Shown piece by piece: positions 1-11,902 of a DNA stretch of 64,000 nt. The DNA lies in contig OX465584.1 of NCBI GenBank assembly GCA_950022655.1, positions 65,626,437-65,690,436 on the forward strand. The letters run 5' to 3'. Made by a program: the position numbers and the translations under genes. Under the pieces are notes generated by a model, which was not told the DNA's origin, did no database searches, and saw only the letters and a program-made list of their open reading frames with translations. How positions within the stretch are numbered: the stretch's first letter is position 1; each line of letters begins with the position of its first letter. The DNA comes from Alentia gelatinosa (taxonomy: Eukaryota; Annelida; Polychaeta; Phyllodocida; Polynoidae).

Positions 1-565
1 TGTGTTATAAACAGGTTCTTTTGAAGAAAAAAAATTCTGTATTCATTTTTTTGGTCGTGTATGTTGATGGTTCCTTCACGAACTCTTTATTTGGATGTAT
101 AATGTGTGTAAACGTGTGTTTGTCTGTCTATGAGTAGATAATTTGATATGTGTATCAATCTTTCAAGTGTGAGAAACCACCATGAAAATTCACAAACCTT
201 GAAAATGGCTTTTTTACATTATTATGTCTTGCATTTCAATTTGCTTTGATAACAAAAATAACGGGAATTATGTGACGCTTATTCCCGCGTATTCCTGGGA
301 CAGAGACACGGATTTTCTCTAAATCTTTTTCCTTTAGAAAAGGGACACCACACTCTGTCTCGAGTCTAAAATCCTCCCAGTCCCCAGAGTACGAGAAGGA
401 GATACGACCAGGAAAAAGATAAGATACACACTTTCTCTAATTCGCCTCATGTTAACCTTAATTTCTGATACCCACTGCTTCCGACACCCTCCCACATGGC
501 TACGACATAGCTACGACAAATCAAGATTCGTGCATCGTAGCAGTGTCGGGAGGTTGAAAGATTCA
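1..565. other. No gene recognised
   Basis: This is AT-rich single-copy-looking DNA. I see no open frame of useful length, no RNA gene and no clear repeat up to the MITE that starts near 566. Confidence 0.5.
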
Positions 566-790
566 GGGGCCTGCTGAATAATCTAGGATCGTACATGAAG
601 ACCCTTTTCTGTACCTCGTATAAGGCTTATCGTTTGATAATATTTACTTTTGTTTGCTAAGACAGCATCAGCCATTCTTAAGGTCGCCCATAAGTGTTGA
701 ATAAAGTTGACCAACATCGTCCCTGGGTCTCTATGGCTTACAGAAAAGGGTCAACATGTACGGGCCTAGATTATTCAACAGCTCCCTGTC
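566..790. mobile_element. MITE, GGGGCCTGCTGAATAATC family, copy 1
   Basis: The ends are inverted repeats of about 30 bp. The left end reads GGGGCCTGCTGAATAATCT and continues to GTACATG; the right end is its reverse complement, finishing TTATTCAACAGCTCCC. A second copy with the same ends and similar interior lies at 56075-56290. It has no coding capacity, so it is a non-autonomous DNA transposon by inference. Target duplications are not clear here. Confidence 0.75.
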
Positions 791-941
791 TCGTAGTGTA
801 TCAGAGTATGACATTTAATCCCCACATTGTAGCCATGTCGAGATTCTGTGTCGTAGCTTATTGGAGGCATGTTGGAACGCTTGTCGCATTGTGTCAGGAG
901 CTCAGTTGGTTCAGGCCTCTGCTCGCTGCCCGCTCTGACGT

Positions 942-3256
942 TGTGTGTTAAGGTGGCTTCCGCCCACTGCCTACATTGACGTGGCTTGTTAAAGTGGCTC
1001 CTGCCCGTTGCCCACTATGACAGTGTGTGTTGAGGTGGCTTCCGCCCACTCCCCATATTGACGGTGTGTGTTGCGGTGGCTTCATCCCACTGTCCGCTCT
1101 GATGGTGTGTGTTGCGTTGGCTTCGGCCCGTTGCCCACTATGACAGTGTGTGTGTTGTGGTGGCTTCAGCCCGTTGCCTACATTGATGGTGTGTGTTGCG
1201 GTGGCTTTGGCCCGTTGCCCACTATGACAGTGTGTGTTGTGGTGGCTTCAGCCCGTTGCCTACATTGATGGTGTGTTGCGGTGGCTTCAGCCCGTTGCCC
1301 ACTATGACAGTGTGTGTTGCAGTGGCTTCGGCCCGTTGCTTACATTGATGGTGTGTGTTGCGGTGGCTTCGGCCCGTTGCCTACATTGATGGTGTCTGTT
1401 TAGGTGGCTTCGGCCCGTGGGCCCACTATGACAGTGTGTGTTGTGGTGGCTTCAGCCCGTTGCCTACCTTGATGGTGTGTGTTAAGGTGGCGTCTGTCCG
1501 TTGCCCACTATGACAGTGTGTGTTGTGGTGGCTTCGGCCCGTTGCCCACTATGACAGTGTGTGTTGCGGTGGCTTCGGCCCATTGCCTACATTGATTGTG
1601 TGTGTTGCTGTGGTTTCATCCCGCTGCCCGCTCTGATGGTGTGTGTTGCGGTGGCTTCCACCAATTCCTCGCTCTGATGTTGTGTGTTGCTGTGGCTTCA
1701 TCCCGCTGCCCGCTCTGATGGTGTGTGTTGCGGTGGCTTCGGCTCGTTGCCCACTATGACAGTGTGTGTTGTGGTGGCTTCAGCCCGTTGCCTACTATGA
1801 CAGTGTGTGTTGTGGTGGCTTCGGCCTGTTGCCTACCTTGATGGTGTGTGTTAAGGTGGCTTCTGTCCGTTGCCCACTATGACAGTGTGTGTTGTGGTGG
1901 CTTCGGCCCGTTGCCTACCTTGATGGTGTGTGTTGCGGTGGCTTCTGTCCACTGCCTACAGTGACTGAGTGTGTTGAGGTGGTTTCCACCAACTCCTCGC
2001 TCTGACGGTGTGCGTTGAGGTGGCTTCCGCCCGCTGTCCACATCAACGGTGTGTGTTAAGGTGGCTTCTGTCTGTTGCCCAGGCTGACTGAGTGTGTTGT
2101 GGTGGCTTCTGCGCACTGCCCACGTTAATGGAGTGTGTTGATGTTTCTTCCGTCCACTGCCCACATTAATGGAATATGTTGAGCGGGCTTCCACCTGCTG
2201 CCTACATTCACGAAGCATGTTAAGGTGGCTTCTGTCCACTGCCCGCTCTGATGGAGGATGTTGAGGTGGGATCCACCCACTGCTAACATTAAAGGTGTGT
2301 GTTGAGGTGGCTTATCATTACTGCCCACTCTGATGGTGTGTGTTGATGTGTCTTCCGTCCGCTGCCCGCATAAACGGAGTGCGTCAAGGTGCCTTCAACC
2401 CACTGCCCATAATGACGTAGTGTGTTGAGGTGGCTGCCGCCTACTGCCCCCTGTGCCTGACTGTTTTGAGGTGGCTTCTGCCCGCTGCCCACATTAACAG
2501 TGTGTGTTGATGTGGCTTCCGCCCACTGCCCGCTGTGCCAGACCGTGTTGAGGTGGCTTCCACCCGCTACCCTCTGCCCTCTGCCTGCTGCCCACTGCCC
2601 GCTGTGCCGGACCGTGTTGAGGTGGCTTCCCCCTGCTGCCCGTTGCCCGCTGTGCTGGACCGTGTGAAGGTGGCTTTGCTGGAGCGTGTGGAGCTGGCTT
2701 CCCCCCGCTCCCAGTTGCCCGCTATGCCGGACCGAGTGGAGGTCGCTTCCGCCTGCTGCCCGCTGCCCACTGCCTGCTGCCCACTGCCTGCTGCCAGCTG
2801 CCAGCCACCAGCTACCCACTGCCTGCTGTGCCGGACTGTGTGGAGATGGCCTTCACCCGCTGCCCGCTGCCCGCCGGCCAGGCCTTGTCGAGGTGGCTTC
2901 CCCCCGCTGCCCGCTGCCCTCCGCCCGCTGCCCGCTGCCCGCTGTGCCAGACCATGTGGAGGTGGCTGCCACCAACTGCCTGCTTTCTGCTGCCCGTTGC
3001 TCGCTACCTGCTGTGCTGGACCATGTTGAGGTGGCTTCCATCCACTGCCCACATTGACGGTGTGTGTTCAGGTGGCTTCTGCTCGCTGCTCGCTGTGTCG
3101 GACCGTGTGGAGGTGGCTTCCCCCCGCTGCCCGCTGCCCTCCGCCCGCTGTCTGCTGCCCGCTGTGCCGGACCGTGTGGAGGTGGCTGCCGCCCACTGCC
3201 CACTGCCCGCTGCCTGCTGCCCGCTGCCCGCTGGGCCGGAGGTGGCTGCCGCCTGC
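942..3256. repeat. GC-rich minisatellite, about 41-bp unit
   Basis: The unit carries GGTGGCTTC(G/A)GCCCGTTGCC followed by (C/T)ACTATGACAGTGTGTGTTG. The first two thirds are regular; from about 2520 the unit becomes shorter and richer in CCCGCTGCC and GCCGGACCGTGT. Long open frames on both strands follow the array exactly, repeat with it and lack any domain, so I treat them as by-products. More than fifty degenerate copies fill about 2.3 kb. Confidence 0.9.
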
Positions 3257-3289
3257 CGCGCGGGATTTGCCGGGTCCGCGGGCCGGGTA

Positions 3290-3770
3290 TTTAGTAGCGA
3301 GGTCAGCAGTCCACCAATTACTTGTGACGAGTTGGTTCAGTTCTGCAGGACGTAAAGATGCACCACGCTCCAATTCACTGACGTCTGAGGAAAACCAGAG
3401 CCCGCCCAATGTCCAGTCTCAGAAAATAAATCAACACAACCTCTTTTATCTGAGCAAGTTTTTATTGACATTCATCAGAGAAATTATATTAAATAGACAT
3501 GTAGATAATGCATGGTCAGGTTTCACATCTTTATCTTTTTTTTTTTTTTGGGTACGATTTCTTAATTGCGGTCATTTCTTATTTCTCCCTCTCTTTTCGA
3601 ACCCAATTAGGTATCAACAGACTTACACTTTAACAAGCTAGCTATCCTTTCTATTTTTTATCACCCTTTCTATTTCTGCCGTTCCATGTCCCAGTATTCT
3701 TATAGGACTGCCAGGCTTTGGTTGTTGTTAGTCCCTTATCAATATAAGCTACTGATATGTAGTCTCCACC
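3290..3770. other. No gene recognised
   Basis: This is the transition from the minisatellite into AT-rich DNA with a T-run near 3537-3550. Nothing codable or structured is evident. Confidence 0.4.
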
Positions 3771-3968
3771 CATATATTAACAGAAATATAAACCTTTTTT
3801 TGATATTTTATTGGTAATGATTTGCAGGTTGACTCTGCAGTCTCCTATCACCCTATAAATTAATAAATGATATATTAACAGAAATATAAACCTTTTTTTA
3901 ATATTTTATTGGTAATGATTTGCAGGTTAACTTTGCAGTCTCCTATCATCCTATAAATTAGTAAATGA
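3771..3968. repeat. Two-copy tandem duplication, about 98 bp
   Basis: The block starting ATATTAACAGAAATATAAACC and ending AATAAATGAT or AGTAAATGAT occurs twice head to tail with only a few substitutions. This is a simple local duplication. Confidence 0.85.
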
Positions 3969-4279
3969 TTCTTGTTACTCATGAATACCCGCAGCGCGAA
4001 CAAGAAGAGGATAAATGTAGTTGTGGGATATAATTTTTAAATGAAATTTCAAGTAGAATTGTGCGATAAAATAAAGAATGTGAATATGGGATGATAATCA
4101 GTTCGCGATCACAAACCTCATGCCCGAAGATTTTTTTTTTTTTTTTTTTTATTGATTCAAACATTTCTACCTTACGGTAGATCTTCCAATGTCAGGAGAG
4201 GATCCTTTGCAACAACGTACATGTAGATAGTCCTGGAGGAGATTTACATTTTATGGTAATGATGATGATGAATATTATC

Positions 4280-4580
4280 GTAAAACTGGATGAGTTTTAA
4301 TCTTGCCCACCGTATGCCACGACTGGAGTTTGGCATGGTGACTTCATGAGGCAAAGCCGAGTGAAGTCCGGAGCCAAAACTCCAGGAGTGGCATGCGGTG
4401 CCAAGATTAAAACGTATCAGGTTTTTATTTTTTCCTACTCCAACTCATTAATTTTGGAATACTACGTGATAACAATTCTGTATGCCACTAGTGGCATATA
4501 AAACTCTGTATGGCAGTCAGCGTGGCATACGGAAACTCAATGTTAAGCAAATGGGATTTTATATTAGGGGTAGGATAAAT
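4280..4580 (-). mobile_element. Hairpin-tailed element, arm family C, copy 1
   Basis: A palindrome at 4280-4422 has arms around TTGGCATGGTGACTTC and TGAAGTCCGGAGCCAAAA, with apex GAGGCAAAGCCGAGTG. It is followed by a non-palindromic body ending AGGGGTAGGATAAA at about 4579. The body carries the block ATGTTAAGCAAATGG. The same arms recur at 20.4 kb and 28.8 kb. Orientation is read from the TTATCCTACCCC end. Confidence 0.8.
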
Positions 4581-5430
4581 GAACATAGTTCATCACTCGT
4601 AAGTAGCATATATCAGCTTGATACACTTTTTGAAAGTTCTTTTACTATCCGCTTTTTGAGTGCTTCCACTCAGTGAGCCCCATAAGATTTCGCCTCGGTA
4701 TTGAGGAGATTTAGCAGTTACAATTTATTCTACACTTTTTGAATTTTATCTTAGTGTCACTTCTTGATCCTCGTAATCTCTCATCTCGTCAATATCTTTT
4801 GATCGCTTGTACAAGATGTTCAGTAGTTGCATATTTCATCGTGAATCCAAATAGTCCACTTTTAGTAGTTCGTGCATTTCTCGTATATTCGTACCTCGTA
4901 CTCGTTTTTACAAAATATGACACGCAGTGCACGGTTCTGCGTTATTTGATGACACCTCTTGGTGGATGATGGATAACCTGACAGATCCCTTCTTCGAGGA
5001 GTGCCATTCTATTTCCGAGAATTATCAGAATTCTGCCTGGATCCATCATTCTGGATGTTTATGTTCATCGGTGGATTTTCAAAGATCGGCGGACCTTATT
5101 TAGCTGTCACGTGACTCAGAGTCGACTCATTTGCCGTCATTCAGCGCAGGACACAGAAACGGGAACAGGATGTGTGCTCGAAAAACTGCCCGCCATTTCC
5201 CGGAAACTCACTGACTCCGAGCCCGATAATTACCTCAGGCAATTATTGTTGGAACTGGACGGATGCCAGACCAAAGGGGTTTTTTGTGGGCTTTTTTTTT
5301 TACCAAAATGTAAAGGTTGTGGCTATATTGTGTGTTTTTGCAACTTTACATGTTACTAGACCACCAAATACCTATAGACAGGTTTCTATCAACTTAATTT
5401 ATCACCAATATATCTGTCTGTAACCACTGA
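4581..5430. other. No gene recognised
   Basis: Only short open frames are present. I see no domain, no conserved motif and no repeat that I can pair elsewhere in the window. Confidence 0.4.
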
Positions 5431-6035
5431 TTTATCTCACCCCTGGTACCAGTTTAATCATAGGAATAACGTTAAAAACATTATAGCAACGATCACCCCG
5501 GTAAAGTGACAATACTACGTCATGGTCGTGGCGGAGTGATGGGAGATGACGTCATAAGGAACTGGCCAATGAGCGGCCAGGATTTCAGAGAGCAGACAAG
5601 ATATCTACATTGCGATCTACATTCTCTCCTTACTGGACTTGCGAAGTTATTTGAATTATTCTGATACTATTATGTTATTCAAAAGCTTAAGACGCATGAT
5701 TCCTGGAGGCATCACCACACTAAAAATGCATGATGCCTTGAGGCATCATTGTTCCAATATCAACAAAAATGTTTTAACAAAGTATTATCAGTTTTAACCA
5801 TTATGTGCCCGTCCTCTACCCAAACAGACTGCCCCCAGCACCCGTCCTTATCGGAGTAGCTCAGCCCCAGGCAGCCATCCTTAAAGGGTTAATGTCAGTG
5901 AAAGGGGTGAGATAAATCCAGATCCGCACTCAAATCGTGAAATACACAATACTCCACTCGTTTGGATGGGCCGTAATCGTCACTCACCTTTGCCTCAATG
6001 ATGATTACGGCCCATCCAAACTTGTGTCCAGATTC
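5431..6035 (+). mobile_element. Hairpin-tailed element, arm family E, copy 1 (enlarged)
   Basis: It opens with TTTATCTCACCCCTGG at 5431. The inverted copy GGGGTGAGATAAA lies near 5904, followed by a palindrome at 5940-6030 with arms CAATACTCCACTCG and GGATGGGCCGTAATC. The 5' 110 bp match the inverse of the 38.9-39.1 kb copy. About 300 bp between the two termini are extra relative to that copy, so the interior has received an insertion. The right arm is shortened. Confidence 0.65.
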
Positions 6036-6186
6036 CACTGGCCTGCCTCCCGTGCTAAAGACGTACACCAATGCAACCAAAGATTCCTATCATCTCAATG
6101 GTGCCACCTAGCGGGAATACTGTGTGCCAGTTGATTCTCAAGGCTCTAAGCCTAGTTCGTTAAGAATTATTCTCCCGTTAAGCGCA

Positions 6187-6606
6187 GTGAGAACCTTGTA
6201 CATAATACCACTTAGAGAGTGTGAGATCTTATGAGAGGTGTGTGTAGTGAGAACCTTGTACAGAATACCACTTAGAGAGTGTGAGGTCTTATGAGAGGGG
6301 TACGTAGTGAGAACCTTGTACAGAATACCACTTAGAGAGTGTGAGATCTTAGGAGAGGGGTGCATAGTGAGAACCTTGTACAGAATACCACTTAGAGAGT
6401 GTGAGATCATATGAGAGGGGTGTGTAGTGAGAACCTTGTACAGAATACCACTTAGAGACTGTGAGATCTTATGAGAGGGGTGCGTAGTGAGAACCTTGTA
6501 CAGAATACCACGTAGAGAGTGTGAGATCTTATGAGAGGGGTGCGTAGTGAGAACCTTGTCCATAATACGACTTAGAGAGTGTGAGATCTTATGAGAGGGG
6601 TGCACC
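6187..6606. repeat. 60-bp tandem repeat, 7 copies
   Basis: Seven head-to-tail units each begin AGTGAGAACCTTGTAC and continue with ACCACTTAGAGAGTGTGAGATC. The period is exactly 60 bp, so the minus strand stays open for 180 codons (6138-6680) as a 20-residue repeat around HPSHKISHSLSGILYKVLTT. I see no signal peptide, upstream exon or known domain, and I do not call it a gene. Confidence 0.92.
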
Positions 6607-6609
6607 CTT

Positions 6610-7244
6610 GAGTGTGTCCTGTGTTTTCTGTATGGCACATCTTGACTTTTTATGATATCTGCAGGGTACACTTCTAGCAATATATAAAATCAAGGTAAAT
6701 ATATTTACTATATACCTACTGCCGTAAGTGACGTGATTACTACACGCTGCTCCCTATGACGTACTGCACAGCTGTGCAGTATATCAGGGTTCATTTCACG
6801 GTCGAAACGGATATGATTTCGACGTCGATATTCAAAAATGGCCGACGGTGCCTACGCTTCGAAATCGATAACGTTAACGTTAGAGTACATAAAGAAAACA
6901 CACTGGAATACTGCAAAATCATATGAACTACAGAAAAATATCGAAGTATAGTACCAGGTAATAAAAATATGAATTACCATGGCATTCACCTCAAAAATGG
7001 GATGGCAATGAGAGAGCAACCACTATGTTTCTTCCCGCCGGTTTCCGGCCGGTTTCCGGCTGGTTTCCAAGCGACAACAAATGTTGCTATGCGCGTTGCT
7101 ATGCGATAACGTCACCGCCGGATTCCACGGACGAAGCGAAAGCTAGGGTTCACATCGACCGTTTTGGGCCCAAATCGGACTGAAAATGGCTCTTACAACT
7201 TAAATAAGGTAGTAATATGAATGTTTTGGAGGTATATAGTAAAG
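6610..7244. other. No gene recognised
   Basis: Contains a small palindrome CTGCACAGCTGTGCAG near 6764 and short GGTTTCCGGC repeats near 7040. No coding signal is visible. Confidence 0.4.
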
Positions 7245-7392
7245 ATAAAACGTTTTACCTGTAAACGTACAAATTTTGATCCTCACTCTGGCCCCTGGGA
7301 CGTTTACCACTCAGTGTAAACACCTCGTTGTAAACGTCCCAGGTCCCGAGTTCGGATAGAAATTTGTACGTTTACAGGAACATCGTTTTAAT
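7245..7392. repeat. Fold-back repeat
   Basis: The left arm CCTGTAAACGTACAAATTT and the right arm AAATTTGTACGTTTACAGG are inverted repeats. Inner arms around GGGACGTTTAC and GTAAACGTCCC also pair. It could form a ~145-nt hairpin and is probably an old MITE. Confidence 0.75.
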
Positions 7393-8044
7393 ACTGTATA
7401 TTTCTTCCTACATGTCTCCCGGATAAATTACTCATACAATATAACCTTCAGATGATACCTCGATATCCCACCCGATGATTAGCCGATACTTCATAGCCGT
7501 CTCCCCAAGTGAAGTAAATTACTTTGACTGTTATTATCTAAGTAGGTGTAGTGTTCCAGACATCTAATACAAACTTGACAGATTACTCTCCAGACGGATC
7601 TATTGTGACAGTGAGATATATATCTTATTAGAATATTGGTAAGGTTCGAGATACCTCATGTTATGATGCATAAAAATAGGGAATTGATTTGGATTTCAGA
7701 TCTTAGCGCAGGAAATCAGGTTAAATAGAAATTAGTATGTAACCGTAGATCTCGTTATCCTGGATGTCCATGAACCCGGCCTGGTTACCAGGAACATGTT
7801 ATTACTGTAAGAGGATTAAAGTTAAGTTATGTTTTCTCAATAATTGTACAAAAGTCTGACTGGAGAGAATTTAAGATTTACTCTATACCCATGGCGTATA
7901 TAGCTCAGAGGGCGCCACCTCTCTCTTCACTGCCACCTACGGGTGGTAGCTGGGTCATCATTCATGATCCAGACACTGAACACTCCACACAAGAATTTTT
8001 CTTTTTTTATGTTTTGTTCTCTTTTCTTTGAATTTCAATTTCTG

Positions 8045-8115
8045 TCTCTGTGGAGCAGTAAGTAGAGCATTTAGCTGGAGACTCGAAAGTCGGGAGTTTG
8101 TTTCTCCCTATTGAC
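8045..8115 (+). other. Degenerate tRNA-like segment (possible SINE head)
   Basis: TGGAGCAGTAAGTAGAGCAT resembles a tRNA D-arm/A-box. The segment GGGAGTTTGTTTCTCCC about 30 nt downstream folds into a 5-bp stem with a 7-nt loop, like a T-arm. The T-loop lacks the canonical TTCRA sequence and the acceptor stem is poor, so it is not a functional tRNA. A tRNA-derived SINE or tRNA pseudogene is the best guess. Confidence 0.3.
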
Positions 8116-8474
8116 TCTCCGGTGTTTCACTTTCTACACGACGAGTTAACAATGGTTTTGCGTTCGGGGAGGTGGTAGCCAAATATGAATCGACGAAGTC
8201 GCTAGTATAGGGTTATAAAACTTCTTCGTTGGTCGTATACATACATTTGATGATATAGTGTCGGAAATACAAAAGGAATACCCTTTTTTCTTTAGAGTGG
8301 GGTGGGTGGAAAAATGTCTGTCCTCCTCGAGTCGAGGTGAGTGAAGGGAGTGACGTCATAATTTCCGGGAAGTCCAATAGGTGGCGTGGTTGTAAAGAAA
8401 GTACGCCAGATGGCGTGGGAGTAGCTGTGGTGGAGTTAGCCTGGCAGCCTGGCCTAGTTAGACTAAAGGCCAGG

Positions 8475-9121
8475 GGCCCGTTTCAATAGAATGGTTCACT
8501 AAGCCACTTAGTGACATGTATAGTGACTCAAATAGTGACAGGAATAGTGACAAAATTTAATTCTCGTTGCAAAAGGCATGTCACTATTGGGGTGGTGTGT
8601 CCGTTCACTATTGGTGACATAGTGACATTGCTGCCTGGGCCATACAATGGATGGTGTTACTGCTATCGGGAACAAGTGGTGTCAAGGTAAAGGTCACTGG
8701 ATAAATTATCGACTGCGCTTGAATAATTTTACACTGGACACCAGAGCAGCATTTTCTCTGACAAAATTCAAATGTAAATATTGTTGGATTGCATGAGCCA
8801 ATCTCCTTCATATTTGGCATGTTTATAAGTTGTATGTGTCCCCAACTGGGGTTAAAGTTTCACAGCTTAATTCGTACGGGAAGAGAAGTTACACGTTTGT
8901 GACATCAAAAGCGCGAGGGTATACCCTCTCGCTATTATAGACACTATAGTGACCCATTTAGTGACCGGACAGCCACTTCTGAAATGGTACAAGCCACTAT
9001 TTGCGCCTGTCTGCTACCCAATGTCCCACAAACAGTTGTCCCTTAACTACTGCAACGCGAAGTACCGCTATTGTGTCACTAAACCAAATAACGGACGTCC
9101 TACAGACTATTGAAACGGGTC
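8475..9121. mobile_element. MITE with GGCCCGTTTCAATAG ends and CCAGG target duplication
   Basis: The left end GGCCCGTTTCAATAG matches the reverse complement of the right end CTATTGAAACGGGTC. CCAGG is duplicated directly outside each end (8470-8474 and 9122-9126). A related unoccupied sequence at about 62290 reads GGCCAGGTAACGGG with one CCAGG, which confirms the junction. Internal copies of the word TAGTGAC are frequent. No transposase is encoded. Confidence 0.88.
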
Positions 9122-9380
9122 CCAGGTAACGGGTTGCAGTTTCGTGGTGCATTATTGGTAACGCCTCAATTTTTCTGTTGCATTGTGGGATTGGCAGACC
9201 ACCAGATACACTGGTTCCCAGGGTATCCACTAGGGGGCTCGGCGGAGATATATGCGGAACCCAGCCAAACCACTAGTCCATTAGTGCCCTTGCCCTAGCG
9301 ACAACAGGAGGTACTACAGTCTAGTTGAAGGTCGTAGGAACCCGTTACCTGTCCCGTATTCATTAGGGCAGGGAACCAGT
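9122..9380. repeat. Older repeat with GGTAACGGGTT end, split by the 8.5-9.1 kb MITE
   Basis: GGTAACGGGTTGCAG, then GTAACGCCTC and TTTTTCTGTTGCATTGTGGGATT, match 62285-62360 and the reverse complement of 62700-62880. The copy here was opened at CCAGG by the younger MITE. Confidence 0.75.
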
Positions 9381-11283
9381 CTATGGTGGAGTCTGATTTT
9401 ACCAACGTCAATTCTCACCCAGTTCTCCACAATGTACGATACATGAGTAATGGATCCGTTTCCACTTTAAAAATCATGCCACTTCAATTGTTTCTAATAA
9501 GCGGTGTTCATTTTGTGTCAAGGTCACTTGCCAAGGTTGTAAAGTAAAGATAGTGTTTAGTCATGATCTGTAGCGCTGTGTTCGTTTTCAGTGTTTTGTC
9601 CGTGGACCTGCCATGGGTTTTTTTTCTACAAGGTTTTTATCCAGTTCATCTTTTTTTCTACAAAAGTTATTCCGATGAATACATGGTTCTCCGTCGTAGT
9701 GATAACTAACTGACTGAAAAAAAAGCAAAGTAAAGGTGGAACAAGAAACAATACGATGAGAGAGCAAAACACGGGTTAGCCTACTAGCATTATTTTGCTA
9801 TCTTGTTGATCGCAAAACAGGTTAATGTTATCAGAAAACAAATATGTAACCATTTGTGAGATCAATGAAGAAGTGTACCCCAAAGGCAGTGGACCATTGC
9901 TACGTCTTGCTCGCTGCTAACACGCCCGAACCCTGCCTGCCAAGGCTAGGATTTCACCAACACGGTTTAGCAATCTTCCTGTCGGCTCGGTAAGCAAACA
10001 CTCACAGGTTGCGCCTCGTGTTCGGAATGTCTTCCTGACAGGATTGGGATCAGACTGGCGTAAAATCGGTGTTTTTCTGTGCACGCACGTTTATGTTCTT
10101 CTACAAATACGCCGCAAAACACGGTCGGAATGCGTTAACGAACAGATACGTTCCAAATCCATAGCTAATACGTAGTCCCCCCAATTGAAATATGTAGAAG
10201 AAACGCCAAAAATTACGCCAGTGTGACTGGGGCATTAGCCACAATACGTACAAAAGTATAAATCCATGTTGACGAACGTTATGAAACGTAATAGACCGTA
10301 AAAGCTATTCAAATAGAAACGTTCACAATACAAGGTACCCAACGTCTAAAATACGTAGAAGAAACGCCATAATTTACGGCAGTGTGACTGGGGCATAACA
10401 ATCGTAGGCGGGGGCCAAAAACTTCCAATCCATGTTCATAAACACCTACTTTATTCATTCATGTTATCCATATTTCCCAGTTTTAGGAAAATAATAATCT
10501 CATTTTCAAAAGACATTGCTTTTCGATTCAGAGTTAAAAACTAGTATTCTATTATCAGAAAGGAAGATGGAGTTATTCTGATGTTATATGGTGGGAATTT
10601 ATTCTAATATTTCACATGTTGAATCCATGAAACACACAGAACGGAACAATGCAATACGTGAACGATGGTTATTGTGATGAGGGTATCATTCTTTACAGAT
10701 TATTATATTTTTAGCTATCTTTTATTTATTACCTTTCCAAATATCCATACATCTGACAATTTGCAACTCCGTGAAATAAAATTCCCGTGTATTTTTCACA
10801 CCATAGCTTCCCCATTTTAACCTTCTGGTCTATTTCCATTGCTCTATTTTTTTGTTTTTTGAAAGTTTTGGAACGGATTTTAAAATCTATCTTTTTAATT
10901 ATGATCAGCCTTACTTATCAAGTGGTGTTTAATGATGTTGCCACCCTTTTGTCTCTTTGTATCTAATATATCTTGGTATAACATTCTCTCATTCGAAAGC
11001 GAGCAAATGTCCATACAGTAACCATGGTACGTTGCATAATGATCATTGATTGTTCCAACCTTTTCTGGATGATGGAATTAGGTATAGTTAGGACAGAGCA
11101 TGACAGAGGAGATAAGTATGATACTACGTAGAACAATACACCATAACACGACAATACAATATGTTAGATAAAGGGACAAGAATGAAGGCTCTTTGGTCGT
11201 ACAATAAATCAGCTATTCATTTGAGAAATTTGAATCTATTCACTTGCTTCAGATTCTCACAGGTAATTGATTCAAAACCTTTT
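9381..11283. other. AT-rich DNA with a small internal repeat, no gene recognised
   Basis: The phrase CAGTGTGACTGGGGCAT occurs at about 10218 and again at about 10379, each preceded by a GTAGAAGAAACGCCA-type stretch, so 10000-10400 is probably a degraded inverted-repeat element. The remainder up to 11280 shows only short random frames. Confidence 0.4.
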
Positions 11284-11580
11284 TAGAGCGTGCTTGCACG
11301 CCTATATACATCATCTATAGACCTACAGGATAGAGTGGTCACATATATACACTTTCAGCGTGCTGCCAGAAAACTATCCCTTCACTATCTGCATGCTATT
11401 CATTGTGATAGTGTGAAAGGAGCAGGGTGCCAGTGTCTCAGGGTCTTAGAGGCATGATCAGCTGACCATGACCAATCACTTGAGACCGAAATACCTCATT
11501 GACCTATTGGTGCTTGACCTTGATATTTTTGGATCCCAGAGTCAGGTGGACTATGATATGACAGTCCAATGAGAATCCTT
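11284..11580 (+). repeat. Interspersed repeat R1, copy with broken coding trace
   Basis: This matches the reverse strand of 34495-34880, with fragments at about 17940-18030, 19675-19740 and 20055-20160. Both larger copies keep a short shared peptide trace (KGAG.QCL.VLEA and DHDQSL), broken by stops in this copy. It may be the remnant of a retroelement protein, but I cannot place the family. Confidence 0.5.
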
Positions 11581-11591
11581 TCAGATATTGT

Positions 11592-11902
11592 GGAGAAACC
11601 AAACAAGAGTTAGTCCTGTTGTTGTTTATCGCACAATTTCAAGATCGCCTATTACTGCGCGAGGCGAAGCCGAGAGCAGTAATAGGCGATCTTGCCGGAG
11701 TGCGATGAACAATAACATGACTAAGGCGAGTTTGGTTTAGAATTTATCCTACCCCGCCTGTCTAAATTACTTCTACATTAACAGATGACGTCATTTGTCA
11801 AGTATATCCCACTAGAGCGATATTTTTCATTTTTCTAAACTCCAGACCGAATACAGCGACCCAATGTTAAGCCTATGGAGTTTTTTTATTAGGGGTAGGA
11901 TA
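11592..11902 (-). mobile_element. Hairpin-tailed element, arm family B, copy 1
   Basis: The palindrome at 11593-11741 has arms ACCAAACAAGAGTTAGTC, and AAGATCGCCTATTACTG paired with CAGTAATAGGCGATCTT. The apex is GCGAGGCGAAGCCGAG. It is followed by TTTATCCTACCCC and, after 130 bp, ATGTTAAGCCTATGGAG and AGGGGTAGGATA. A nearly identical copy sits at 34168-34480. Confidence 0.88.

Noticed and set aside
2289..3641. Long overlapping open frames on both strands in the 0.9-3.3 kb region
   Set aside because: They follow a GC-rich minisatellite, repeat with its unit, exist on both strands, and show no domain.
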